From positions 1,860,001-1,924,000 of the forward strand of contig JAPNXP010000008.1 of assembly GCA_028753945.1 (NCBI GenBank): DNA of 64,000 bases, given 5' to 3'. Under the pieces are notes generated by a model. That model had not been told where the DNA came from, did not search any database, and was given only the letters and a program-made list of their open reading frames with translations. Every line of letters begins with the position of its first letter. Position 1 is the first letter of the stretch. This document shows positions 11,060-20,905 of this stretch, piece after piece. Position numbers and translations under genes: made by a program. The stretch comes from Hexactinellida sp. DTS-2022 (lineage: Eukaryota; Porifera; Hexactinellida).

Positions 11060-12204
11060 TATATATGAATATTACATCAAAGACAATTATCAAATCATGA
11101 ATTATAAGCAATCTTAATTATTTGAATAATAATGTAAATAACAAATACATTGGTATTAATTAGGCCGAAATAACAGTGTGATAACGGCCATTAGTTAACG
11201 TAAGTAAGTTCACAGTTAATTTGTTCAATCAATTGCATTCCAATTATACATTGCAACAATACCAATGCATTTAATGCACTTAATTTACATGGTAGTGTAT
11301 CGGAGATCAAACATACCACAAACCACAAATTTCTGATACATACGTATATCAATTGTATAATGGTGTTGGAATGAGTGATAATCAAGGAATTATCCAGGAG
11401 CGCGAGACGCTCCTTTTGGAGTATGATTTTTGGAAAATTGGAATTTAGGAGCGCGAAAATTTGGAATCCTCTCCTATACGGTAACAATAATTTGTGATTT
11501 AGGCGTATGAAATTGCATCAGACCAGGATTAGGAGCGTATTTACAAATGGCTGTATAATACACTGGTGATAATAATTATTTAAATATGAAATATTTATCA
11601 ATATGATAGAAATAGAGTAAGGTTCTAGCCAGTATTCGATTTTTATAAAGAACATTAATAAGTTGTAGTATCACATAAATAGCGTTTAGAGGACAAAAAT
11701 GTGAATAACTCAATGGGAAGATATGGAAACCATAATGAAATTTTCTACACAATGACTTAAGACTACATAGAATAAATTACCAAAAAATAAAAGAGATCCG
11801 AAAATAAACATTTTTGCTACGTCATGGTTCCGGTTCTACTTCCGGTATTGGTTTCAGTTCAAATTTTCACTAATAAAAACAACTGATAACTTAATATATC
11901 CATCTGATTTGAATTCTCCATATATAAAAACATAAGTATAGCAATTTTTAAAAGAATTGGATAATTATATCAAAAGTTATACGAGTTTGAAGTGAGATGG
12001 TGCTTCAACATTTTGAAAAATGTTTGGATAATCAACAAAAAAGTCAAAATTTGTGACGTCATAAATCAAAAACCACTCAACCGATTAGTCTAAAATTTTG
12101 AGGAAAGTATAGACTTGCTTGTAGCTTGTTACACAGCAATTTACAGACAAATCGATTGATAGTGGTGAAATGACTGGTCGACTTGACATGGAATTCCCCG
12201 AAGG

Positions 12205-12515
12205 TCACGCTTAGAGGTTATATGGGATTTATATGACTTCGTTATAAGCGGAATTTCGTTATATCCATTTCGTTGTAAGTTGAGACCGAAGTTTTATTAA
12301 TTCAATATGATAGAAGGATTTCTGAACCATTGAATTACTTCGTTATAAGCAGGTACTTCGTTATATCCGACTTGATTATATATATATTTCATACTCAATC
12401 AGTTCTTGCAGTCAATATAATACTATATATTCATAACATATTTTATTAGTTTTATTAATTGAGTGACAAATTTATTCGTTTCATGGTAAATAAAGTGGTA
12501 AAATAATTTTTTTAG
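12205..12515. other. R1 end, pogo-like fragment and intron sequence
   Basis: 12205-12380 has repeated 'cgttataagc' and 'cgttatatcc' motifs like the pogo-type MITEs. The remainder up to the splice acceptor at 12515 is AT-rich and presumably intron of the thiolase gene. Confidence 0.4.
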
Positions 12516-13003
12516 GTAATGCTAGTACAATTAATGATGGGGCAGCATGTATCCTTCTTTCTAATTGGAAAAACTTATTGAGGTCAAATGATTTTGATGT
12601 TGAATGTATTGAATCCAATAGACCTCCCATGGCAAAAATTATCTCAATTTCTCAGAGTGGTTGTCAACCGAGTATAATGGGAATTGCCCCAGTTTCTGCA
12701 ATAAGGAAGGCTTTAACCAAAGCAAATTGGGTCATTAATGATATAGATATTTGGGAAATAAATGAAGCATTTGCTGCAACAACTTTAGCTTGCTTAAGTC
12801 AATTACATATAGATATTTCGAAGGTGAATATTACTGGTGGATCGATTGCATTAGGACATCCAGTTGGAGCAAGTGGTTGCAGAATATTAGTCTCTTTGTT
12901 ACACCGGCTTCTACAGAATAAAAATGACTTTAAAGGAGTTGCCGCTATTTGTGCAGGTGGTGGTCTATCAGTTGCTATTTGTGTTGAGAAGTTTGTTGTG
13001 TAA
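12516..13003 (+). CDS. Acetyl-CoA acetyltransferase (thiolase), last exon
   Basis: The exon follows a clear acceptor (a T run then AG at 12514-12515) and opens with two bases completing a Gly codon, then N-A-S-T-I-N-D-G-A-A, as in thiolases near the start of the C-terminal half. It contains the family signatures 'NEAFA', 'GGSIALGHPVGASG' (catalytic His in GHP) and 'CAGGGLSVA' (catalytic Cys in the C-x-G-G-G block), and stops after EKFVV. Thiolases of this type reversibly condense two acetyl-CoA to acetoacetyl-CoA, or cleave it, in ketone and sterol metabolism. The tail lacks an SKL-type signal, so a peroxisomal location is not suggested. The exon is intact and all key residues are present, so this looks like a live gene. 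Upstream exons are not seen, and the 3.77 kb element may lie in the preceding intron. Cytosolic and mitochondrial ACAT cannot be told apart from this exon. Confidence 0.88.
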
Positions 13004-14093
13004 TTTTGGAAATAACTGCTGTATCAATTCTGAAATATACATATGGCCAGTCATATTTGTATTTACTTTTTATTTATGACGCAATCCATAGTATTCCTAA
13101 TTGTATTTACATTTTATATATTCTCAGAAGGATTGTGCACCCAGATATGTGTACGAACCATTTTTTTGTATACAAATTTATAATAGATGGTATAGACATA
13201 AGTTGATTAACACGCGTATTGCGTATAATACGTATGATACATATAAGCTAAATCTATGATCAACAGGGAATGTTTTCAAATTAAATTCAGTACAGTAGTA
13301 TATTTTGAATCTTATTGTAAATGCAAGATGTTAGCAAATAATCAAATTTGAATTTTGTTCAAAGCAAATTCCATGAGCGCGATATTTTAAATATGGTATA
13401 CGTAATGCATATCCAACAAAAGACTTATTAACAACTAATGTCAGACATAGTTAGTAGTAATATTTAATGAATTATTGCCTAAATATACTTCATCTGACCA
13501 ATTTAATTATTTTCGCTATAACATATCAATTGGCGATATTTGTTTGTATAATTTTGATTTTTTTATTGCTTGATCTATATTATTATATGCCAATTGTTGT
13601 GTGATTGTATGTTTGTTTGTCCGGATTGTATTAAAGAGTTGGGAAGTAAACCGGATTTTTATTTGAGATATGAGATGCAATGGAAATTCGGTTTATATCC
13701 GGTATGCGGTATCCGACCATTTTCGTTGATTTCCTGGATATCCATACCGGCCGGATATTAATAACATAAGGCCAGATAATAATACAGATTGACAAAATGC
13801 ATAAATTGATGAAATACTAAAATAACTAATCAAAATTTCTAGATAAATGCAATAACAAACCTATCATGACACTAATAATGAAAATCTAATAATCCTAATT
13901 TCTGAATAAAGAGATGTTCTCCTTTTTCAGGTATCAATTTGTTACTCTACTCTTCAAATACGATTCCAGCACTACTAAATAATCTGTAACTATAAACTGA
14001 ACTAGGTGGAGTGTCTAAATATTATTATCGCATACTTATAGAATTTTAGATTTGACAAAGCATTTTATTTGCACCACAGTAATGAGTTCTAGT
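13004..14093. other. Gene-free stretch downstream of thiolase
   Basis: Presumed 3' UTR and intergenic sequence. A CCGG-containing patch (13680-13760, with 'ccataccggccggatatt') looks like part of a hAT-like MITE, but I found no complete ends. No other structure recognised. Confidence 0.4.
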
Positions 14094-14096
14094 CCT

Positions 14097-14640
14097 GTTG
14101 CATGATATTTTGAGACGCGTGAGATTCTGAGACATTGTATATGCAAACCATGGATGTGCTATTAGAATTTATACAGTGATATTTGAGTCGCTATAATAGG
14201 AATTTTGGCTTATTTTTACTTTATATTATGAATTTAATTCAAGAATGAGACGCGTGAGATTTTTAGACATTGTACAGTGGATGCCGGTTATAATCACTTC
14301 GTCGGGAACTGCACTTAATGTTCTTATAACCGACATAATTTATACAGGGTATATGGCATCCGTTTCCCAACATAGTGTGCTTATATCCGATATGTTCTTT
14401 TAACCGGTGTGCTTATATCCGACATCTACTGTATTAGCAAACCATGGATGTGCTATTAGAATTTATACAGTGATATTTTGAGACGAGTGAAATTTTGAGA
14501 CACTACTATAAAAATAATTTTTACTTAATAACACTTTTTATTATGAATTTAAGATTCTTACAATTTTGAGACGATAGTATAGATAAACCATCGAGACATA
14601 GATGTGTTAATATATATTGTTTTGAGACGCTGGTATATAA
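14097..14640. repeat. Left terminal array of E3 (135-bp units)
   Basis: Units begin at about 14112 and 14247 (135-bp spacing), followed by shorter degenerate units to about 14640. A TA-flanked MITE (14275-14431) interrupts the second unit. Removing it restores 'gacattgtattagcaaacc' as in the right array. Confidence 0.75.
14275..14431. mobile_element. TA-flanked MITE inside the E3 left array
   Basis: 'cagtggatgccggttataa' on the left; the reverse complement of the right end reads CAGTAGATGTCGGATATAAG. TA on both sides. Non-coding, 157 bp. Confidence 0.75.
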
Positions 14641-14967
14641 CAATTTCTAGCTTGATTACCTGTTTTGATTGTCTTTCACTCTATTTTAGATTCTATCCGC
14701 AATATTTATCCCTTTTTAATTAATTAACTTAATTACTGATAATTAAGGCAAGTTATACCAGTAACCCAATTTCCAGTGTATATCTGATTTGAAGAGTTTT
14801 TCCTAATCTAATAATTTCCCAATTCAGCAAATTGTTGTAATACTAACAATTGCAGGGACACAACTTTAATTAACTTTAAACAACTATTACAAACAAATAA
14901 AATAAATATTCTAAATTTTTTAAATGAAACATACTAAATAGATAAACTAAATATAAAATCTTCCTCA

Positions 14968-14968
<1 letters not shown>

Positions 14969-15022
<54 letters not shown>

Positions 15023-15030
15023 CCTGCTCC
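14969..15030. repeat. GCTCCT hexamer microsatellite
   Basis: About nine GCTCCT units plus degenerate CTCCT. On the minus strand they would encode a Gly-Ala run at the end of an 84-codon open frame (14965-15219), which I do not regard as a gene. Confidence 0.85.
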
Positions 15031-15493
15031 TCTCCCACAATAATCCTCGTAGAGTAAAAATCTCCCCTTCTGCAACCCACCTAGTTCGAAACTAATTGTA
15101 GAAAGGCGGAAAAGCAACAAATCTGTTAACCAGCCCATCAGTGCTATCGAGACACATAAGCCGTAAATAGCGCTACTGTTGCTCTCGCAAAGGCTCCACC
15201 TTACCGGAAGGTTATCCAAAAGAGCTCAATGGACACACGCATTACCCCAGTCCCTGATAAAGGCACACACTCTCCTCCATCTCCCTCCTCTCCCCTTCTC
15301 ACTTCCGAAAATAAAATTGTAGTAAATAAAGTATTAGATTAACATATAAATTAGATAGGTTTGTTAGCTATTACTTAAAGTAAACTTTGATAGCCAACAT
15401 ACGAAATTATAATACACAGTATCATTTACTTCAATAGCCAACACTACCTTATCTGATTACGATTAACAAATAATAGAAACAAAATTTGTTGTT

Positions 15494-15613
15494 GAGAAAT
15501 AAAACGATTTTTTGTTAAATGTTTATGTCGCAGTTTATGGAAAGTCCTGGTGTGCACGCAGGGTACACCAGGAACGTTTCATAAACTGTAACATTTAAAC
15601 CATTTTATTTCTC
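15494..15613. repeat. 120-bp hairpin
   Basis: 'gagaaataaaacgattt' pairs with the distal end 'attttatttctc', and the inner stem TCCTGGTGT pairs with ACACCAGGA around a 9-nt loop, with CAGTTTATG/CATAAACTG between them. It could be a foldback element or a structured RNA precursor. Confidence 0.7.
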
Positions 15614-15892
15614 CTGAATTTCAATAATATATTCCTTGATTTCTTACTACTTATGGTTACTATCCTACCAATTTAATTGGTTAAAGAAATAATCACAACG
15701 ATTAACTTCTTTCTAAATGTATCATACTTAAACGAGGAGAATGTCTAGGAAGAGATATACATATATTTATAAGATAAATAAAAGGTAAACTATTTTTTCA
15801 ATCAGTTTTGATTATATTAGCCAATTACTTTTGGGGGCCTCCTCCTTTTCCCCACACAGCCGCCCTATCCTCTCCATTCGTACAGTGGAAAC

Positions 15893-16015
15893 CGCATATC
15901 TATATCCATTCAATCGGCCCCAATTTTTAATTAAATTAGCCTTCGTTCGTATGTGTGTAACGACATAACAGAATGAGCATCGCATTGATGCGCCCTGATA
16001 ATGCGGTTCCCAGTG
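15893..16015. mobile_element. Small TA-flanked MITE
   Basis: 'cagtggaaaccgcat' at the left and 'atgcggttcccagtg' at the right form the inverted ends. TA on both sides. Confidence 0.65.
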
Positions 16016-16079
16016 TACAAAACAACTCTCAAAGGAAAATAGGTTAAGTTACAGTAAATTATGAAATTAAACACTATTA

Positions 16080-16176
16080 CAGTGACTCCAAGTCGGCTAT
16101 AAATCAGCTTATAACAAATTTGGTTTATACAAATATGAAATCAATGTCCGCAGCTCGTTATAACGGGAGTTCACTG
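16080..16176. mobile_element. Small TA-flanked MITE
   Basis: Ends 'cagtgactccaagtcggcta' and 'taacgggagttcactg' with TA on both sides. It is related to the fragments at 6778 and 12205. Confidence 0.65.
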
Positions 16177-16320
16177 TACTTAATAATATACGATGTAACA
16201 AAGTTACATCATGTATGGTGGACTTACTAAATAGAAACTAATTAATTACTTAGTATAAAGTATATTAGTGGACAGATAATTTACCTACATACTAGTCGTC
16301 AGTCTTTTGATGCGTAGATC

Positions 16321-17355
16321 TTAGATAACAGCTCGTCTTTCGCCACTGGGGATATGCAGTTGCAGGTCACGTTTCCATTTACTGGGCTCACCATGATTGG
16401 GATTGCGTTGCCTGAATAACCTCGAGCAGAGGTCCCCACAAAGTTCGATGTACCTTACCTTTGAGCGCTTTCGAAAGAGTGTTGTGAGCTGTATTCAATC
16501 GTTTGGACATCATCTGAAATAGTGCCATAAGTCTTGTAATTCGTGATCAGCATTGATACGACAGGTTGATTGTGGTCGAAGTAGTTTTGGATATAAAGGA
16601 TGGCTGTAGGCTTATCTGTGGCACTGTGTAAACTCCAACGCACCTCGCGAATTACTGAGTCTTTAATTGTGTAGAAGTTATTGGCAATGTAGACATCGGC
16701 ATCATGAATAGCAGAAGCAGCATAATTTTCCACATCTGTTCCCTAAATGGATTCACGATTCATAAGTCTTTGTGTGCTAAGGTATGCACACGGTCAGTGT
16801 TTTTTTTAAGGCAAATTAGAGGCGAATGGGCTTCTAACAAAATACAGAAGTGTCCGGCTAAAGATGGACTATCCTTTATAATACTTTGACTGTAAATGGC
16901 AAGTGGTCAGGCAATGACCGAACCACGTGCTACCTAGGAAAGTATACCGGATAATTAAACTCACATATTCTTTAATGTCTTGGGAAACGCCTGCCCATGT
17001 GTATCTTTGCTGAACTGAATGTAGGGTCGTATTTATTCCGGGATGACCGACTTCGTCATGGAACTTCTCATAGATGCTGTCCAACTCAGACTGCAATGGA
17101 ACTTCCAAATCTGTCTCTGTGCCTTCCACTTTTACTCTCTAAAGGGAGAATTCAATTAAACCATGGGATATTTAATAATGGTCTAGGGGAATGAGGAAGT
17201 CAATATTACCTTGAAAAGTCTGTTGGTGTCTCCAATAAAATAGGAAGACAATCTTCTTTTGTAGTTCCATTTTGTCTGACGTGAAGCTTGAGATGCTTCA
17301 GGATATTTTCTTCGCGAATACAGTGAATGATTTCGTCATATTCATTTGGATTCAT
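16321..17355 (-). CDS. Predicted four-exon gene with integrase-type H2C2 domain remnant
   Basis: Proposed exons on the minus strand: 17210-17355, 16965-17136, 16459-16742 and 16321-16411, giving about 230 residues from MNPNEYDEIIHC to an ending of SGERRAVI. Every junction has GT/AG ends (donors ag|gtaata, tat|gtgagt and aag|gtaagg; acceptors after ttagag, atttag and attcag). The phases agree at all three joins without a stop. Exon 2 holds 'FHDEVGHPGINTTLHSVQQR', the first half (His75, His80) of the integrase H2C2 zinc-binding domain of Ty3/gypsy and KRBA2-like proteins; the expected Cys-Cys pair is absent because the next exon encodes unrelated sequence. Exon 3 has no recognised family. The gene sits inside E3. 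It could be a captured or domesticated integrase-derived gene, or a chance chain of open exons; RNA data would decide. Confidence 0.45.
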
Positions 17356-17439
17356 TTCAAAATAAGAAAGGATTTGATTGTTTGTTCGTTGTAAATGAAT
17401 AAGACAATTAATGTATTTATTATGTTTCTTATATAGTTA

Positions 17440-17772
17440 ATTAATTTGATAATAGTATAGGGTTTATCTATATTATGATCTCAAAATCATAGTTTCTTAA
17501 AATCATAATAAAAAGCAAAAATAAGCCAAAAATTCCTTTTATAGCGTCTCAAAATATCACTATAAATTCTAATAGCACATCCATGGTTTGCTTATCCAAT
17601 GTCTCAAAATCTCACGCGTCTCATTCTTGAATTAAATTCATAATAGAAAGTAAATAAGCCAAAAATTCCTTTTATAGTGTCTCAAAATATCACTATAAAT
17701 TCTAATAGCACATCCATGGTTTGCTAATACAATGTCTCAGAATCCCATGCTTCTCAAAATGTCATGCAACTG
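17440..17772. repeat. Right terminal array of E3 (135-bp units, inverted)
   Basis: Two and a half units in reverse complement to the left array, separated by about 135 bp, ending 'ttctcaaaatgtcatgcaac'. Its similarity to the left array is obvious over the whole length. Confidence 0.75.
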
Positions 17773-18007
17773 TCCAGCAAATGGTGCAAGATTGTGTATT
17801 TTCGTGATTAAAGTGTCAAATTTGGCACTAAAGTATTTTAGGAATTAATCAACTTCAACTATGACACGTAGTAATTCCGCCAAAATTTGTGATCGGTTTG
17901 TTGATACATTCCTGCGTTGTCAAAGAATTAAAAATATATATATTGCCAATATGCCACTCAAATATTAGGAAATTTCATTTTGAACTCGAATAAAAGCATA
18001 AAAATAG

Positions 18008-18085
18008 GATATAACCGTGACCTTCGTTATTTAAGGCCTTACTACTACTCGGAACCATGTATTACTTAAAGGCCATTGATTACAG
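18008..18085 (+). repeat. R1 fragment, copy C
   Basis: 'cgtgaccttcgttatttaag' through 'cttaaaggccattgatta' matches the first 80 bp of R1. It stops abruptly where the tandem array of the next element begins. Confidence 0.7.
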
Positions 18086-18093
18086 GGACATGC

Positions 18094-18262
18094 ATTAGTT
18101 CGAATTTTGATGTTGTCATTAGTTCGAATTTGTTGAACTGTCGTTAGTTCGAATCGATTTTGCCAGTACTGTCGTTAGTTCGAATCGATTTTGCGACTAC
18201 TGTCGTTAGTTCGAATCGGTTTTGCGACTACTGTCGTTAGTTCGAATGTCATTAGCTGTCAT
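18094..18262. repeat. 31-bp tandem array beside MULE-RING remnant
   Basis: Units 'ctgtcgttagttcgaatcga' plus TTTTGCGACTA (31 bp), about three full and two partial. They lie 90 bp beyond the 3' end of the minus-strand transposase and are probably its terminal array. The repeat sequence is unrelated to the 31-bp unit of the element at 52260, but the period is the same. Confidence 0.75.
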
Positions 18263-18353
18263 CAATTACGAAATATTAATTGGGACGAGATTTAGTTTAT
18301 TGAATAATATGAGTAAATAGAATTAAGAGCAAAGAAAGAAGGGAAACAATCTA

Positions 18354-19020
18354 TTAATTTGTAAAGACTTCAAATGTGCTCTGTATTACAGAGCGGCATA
18401 TTGGGCAAGGCTGTCCCAATTCTTCAATGGTATTGCAACATTCTGTGCAGCAATGTGCATGTTTACAAGGCAGGAATACCCATGTCCTTGTACGAGGTAA
18501 CAGGCAAATTACACACTTATTTCCTACACTTTCTTGGTGTTGGAATACTCCTCATCAGAATACTCCGTGTCGCTCAAATCTAAGTTGTCTGGTCTTTTGA
18601 TGTTGCCAATTGTAAAACTTATCGATTGAAGAAATTGCCATGGTGAGTATACTCCTTCACTCAACTTTTGTTTAGAAATGCCTCTAAGTTCGTCATTTCT
18701 GATATCTTTCTTTTTCCTTGCACGTGTAATTTCTCTCCCTTGAGATTAACGTCCAATATCATTATCTACATCTTGTATGATTTAATTTAATGTTGTTATA
18801 AAAGACCATATTCTAGGATGACTAGTCTTGACAATTGCTTTAAGTTTTGAATGATAGCTCTCTGCTGAATTATTAGTTGAGATGTTAATATCAAAAATTG
18901 AAAGTTCTTCTGGTCTAATTTGGTTTATCCAACGTTTTTTGAAATATTTATTAAGTTTGTGATGTTTAATCATATCAGGATTTTCCAAGGAAGGCATTGG
19001 AGGAAAACTGATAGTAGGGC
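18354..19020 (-). pseudogene. MULE transposase C-terminal half with RING finger, broken copy
   Basis: On the minus strand, 'LNKYFKKRW..QIRPEELS' and 'NNSAESYHSKLKA' (carrying the catalytic Glu) match the intact MULE-RING protein at 52823-54421. They are followed by 'DNDIG..SQGREITRARK', 'YSPWQFLQ' and an acidic linker. A one-base shift then leads into a complete RING: CVIC, 'FLPCKHAHCCTECC' and CPIC, ending FEVFTN at the same place as the other copy. The first half of the protein, with FLYWCH and the first two catalytic Asp, is missing, and one stop interrupts the QGRE block. It is dead as a transposase. Keeping the RING in two diverged copies argues that it is an original part of this family and not a recent fusion. 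Confidence 0.85.
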
Positions 19021-19234
19021 TTATTAGAGAGGAGGTAGGAATGAGTCGCCGGATTAAGACCTAATTTATTGTTGGAATAAGACCTAACACTTGGTAAGTA
19101 GGAATAAGGCCTAAATTATTAGCACTTAATTCTTTCTATGGTAGAACACTGATTATCTCAAAGATTATTGAAGTTAGGCCTAGAAAATGTATTATCAATG
19201 AATAGGAAGTTACTTATAGCGGATAGAACAGTAC

Positions 19235-19690
19235 TAGCCTAGTTTACATAAAATAGATAGTTTTTGAGTTATGGCTCATTTGAAGAAATATGCATTTCCC
19301 TGGCAACCGAGGAATGTGTCAACATTCCATTTATAATTTCGATATATTTCATTCAAATAGTTCTGGACTTCCTCGTGTCCCAATTTTGAACATTTATAAC
19401 GCGTTTAACTATCTTAAAAGCAGGTTATAAAAATACGACAATTCCCACGAAAATAGAGATTACGTAATCAAATGGTGATATATCACAATTCTAAAAGGTG
19501 TTATGTATGCCTTGATATCATGTTTCCAACTTCCTATACAATTATAATGCATTTCTCAGGTCTGTCAATACTAGCTATTGAGATAAAGATATGTCAGCCA
19601 ATAATCAATGGCCTTTATGTAATCCATGGTCCAGCAAAATCTACTCAGTAGTAAGGCCTTATATAACGAAGGTCACGGATATAACGTAAT
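19235..19690 (-). repeat. Dispersed repeat R1, copy D (complete)
   Basis: An uninterrupted minus-orientation copy from 'ctagcctagtttacataaaa' to 'ataacgaaggtcacgg'. It serves as the empty-site reference for the insertions in copy B. Confidence 0.8.
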
Positions 19691-20890
19691 TTAAGGGAGA
19701 TACACAGTGGGCAAAGCAAGGGAAATAGTGTAACTTTATAACATTGTCAAATCTATTACTTGTACTTTTTTTGTTTTCAGCATAACTTAAAACCTCTAAA
19801 ACTCAATTTTTAAAGTAATGCAATGACAATGACTACTGTGAAAAGGAATGAGTAATGTAATACTCATTTTCAAAACTGAATTTTGTGGTTAGGAAAACAT
19901 TGAAATTGAATTCACCATAACTATACTATTGTGTATGCTAATCTTATGCGCGCAATAGCAGTTTTATCTTACTAGTGTTCATACCCAATATGATATCAGT
20001 TAAGATAAATTTGATTTGAGTTTTGAGTCTGAAGTTGCCAGATTATCAAGAGAGATTTTCTAAAGATCGGACACTAATTAATTTTCACATTCAGTTCAAA
20101 AACTTTGGGTGGTCCATAATGGTCAGTTATTTCATTGATTCTAATTAGTCTAAATACTTATTGACTTCATCTATCCTAAATAATAGACCCCCCCAAGCCC
20201 CCTCTACTTATTTTTTGAATTTACCATTGTCCCCTCAGAAAATTCCTATAATATATATTTAATTTCTCCACTATTTATCCAATTAATTTAATTTTTTCAT
20301 CCATTAACTGATACTGATAATAAATAACAAAGCAGTTTATGATATTTTAAAGTCAAATCTCTCAATCAGCTACCAAGTTAGGAATTCATCCATGCTTTTG
20401 AATCTCAATAAGATAATTTTATGAGATTTGGAATAAATTTAGGCGCTAGCAATGTTCCATATTATACAACTATGCTACCCAATACTATCGAGGGTTTCCT
20501 AAGAGTAATTCACCCTCGATAGTTTCACTCAGCATCCATCTACCCTCTTTAAATTCAATGCGATATAGAATACCTGGTATAAGACTAACATTCCAATTAT
20601 TTTTACCAAGTTTAAGATGTATTATCATTAATCATGGGTGATTAATATATCATTGTTACAAAACCAAAATATAATAAATCATGAATTTATCATTAATCGT
20701 CTAGAACTGCGTTTAGGAGACTACATATATAATTTTTGATAATGCCATTCGGTTTGCAGCTACCGATAACCTATATGTCACTAATACTTCATTAGAGTCT
20801 ATCTAGCATAGTTTTCCTATTTCCACTTACACCCCTGAAAATGCCCACTGTGAGATATGCACTTGTGGACTAGTTCTTATCCGAGAAGGG
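19691..20890. other. Gene-free AT-rich stretch
   Basis: No gene recognised. It contains a small hairpin (CTATCGAGGG..CCCTCGATAG near 20480-20525), a C7 run near 20189, and an R3 copy near 20630-20790. Confidence 0.45.
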
Positions 20891-20905
20891 ATTAAATATT
20901 GAATT

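Larger units (their letters stand above)
8434..12198. mobile_element. 3.77 kb element with about 1 kb terminal inverted repeats
   Basis: The left arm (8434-9981, minus a later 559-bp insertion) and the right arm (11205-12198) are near-identical inverted copies of about 990 bp starting 'gggaattccatgtcaagtcg'. Flanks give CGAAGG on both sides (8428-8433 and 12199-12204), and repeat R1 shows one CGAAGG in its uninterrupted copies, so this is a 6-bp target duplication. Six-bp duplications with long inverted repeats are known for Maverick/Polinton elements, but no polymerase, integrase or other Polinton gene is present and the ends do not start AG, so the class is uncertain. The open frame at 11191-11487 lies in an arm and shows no protein family. 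The centre (9982-11204) carries a MITE and AT-rich sequence. Confidence 0.75.
14097..17772. mobile_element. E3: 3.7 kb element with inverted tandem-repeat termini and an internal gene
   Basis: The left terminus starts 'gttgcatgatattttgagac' and the reverse complement of the right terminus starts 'gttgcatgacattttgagaa'. Each end is an array of about 135-bp units containing GAGACGCGTGAGATT, GCAAACCATGGATGTGCTA and TAGGAATTTTGGCTTATTTT, and the two arrays face each other. No transposase was recognised inside. A small multi-exon minus-strand gene occupies 16321-17355. No convincing target duplication was found, so the outer limits are approximate. The inverted-array architecture matches the MULEs elsewhere in this window, so a non-autonomous gene-carrying MULE is the best guess. 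Confidence 0.6.

Noticed and set aside
11191..11487. 98-codon minus-strand frame in the right arm of the palindromic element
   Set aside because: No protein family features; the matching left arm carries differences and an insertion.
14965..15219. 84-codon minus-strand frame ending in a Gly-Ala run
   Set aside because: The Gly-Ala part is the GCTCCT microsatellite and the rest has no recognised similarity.
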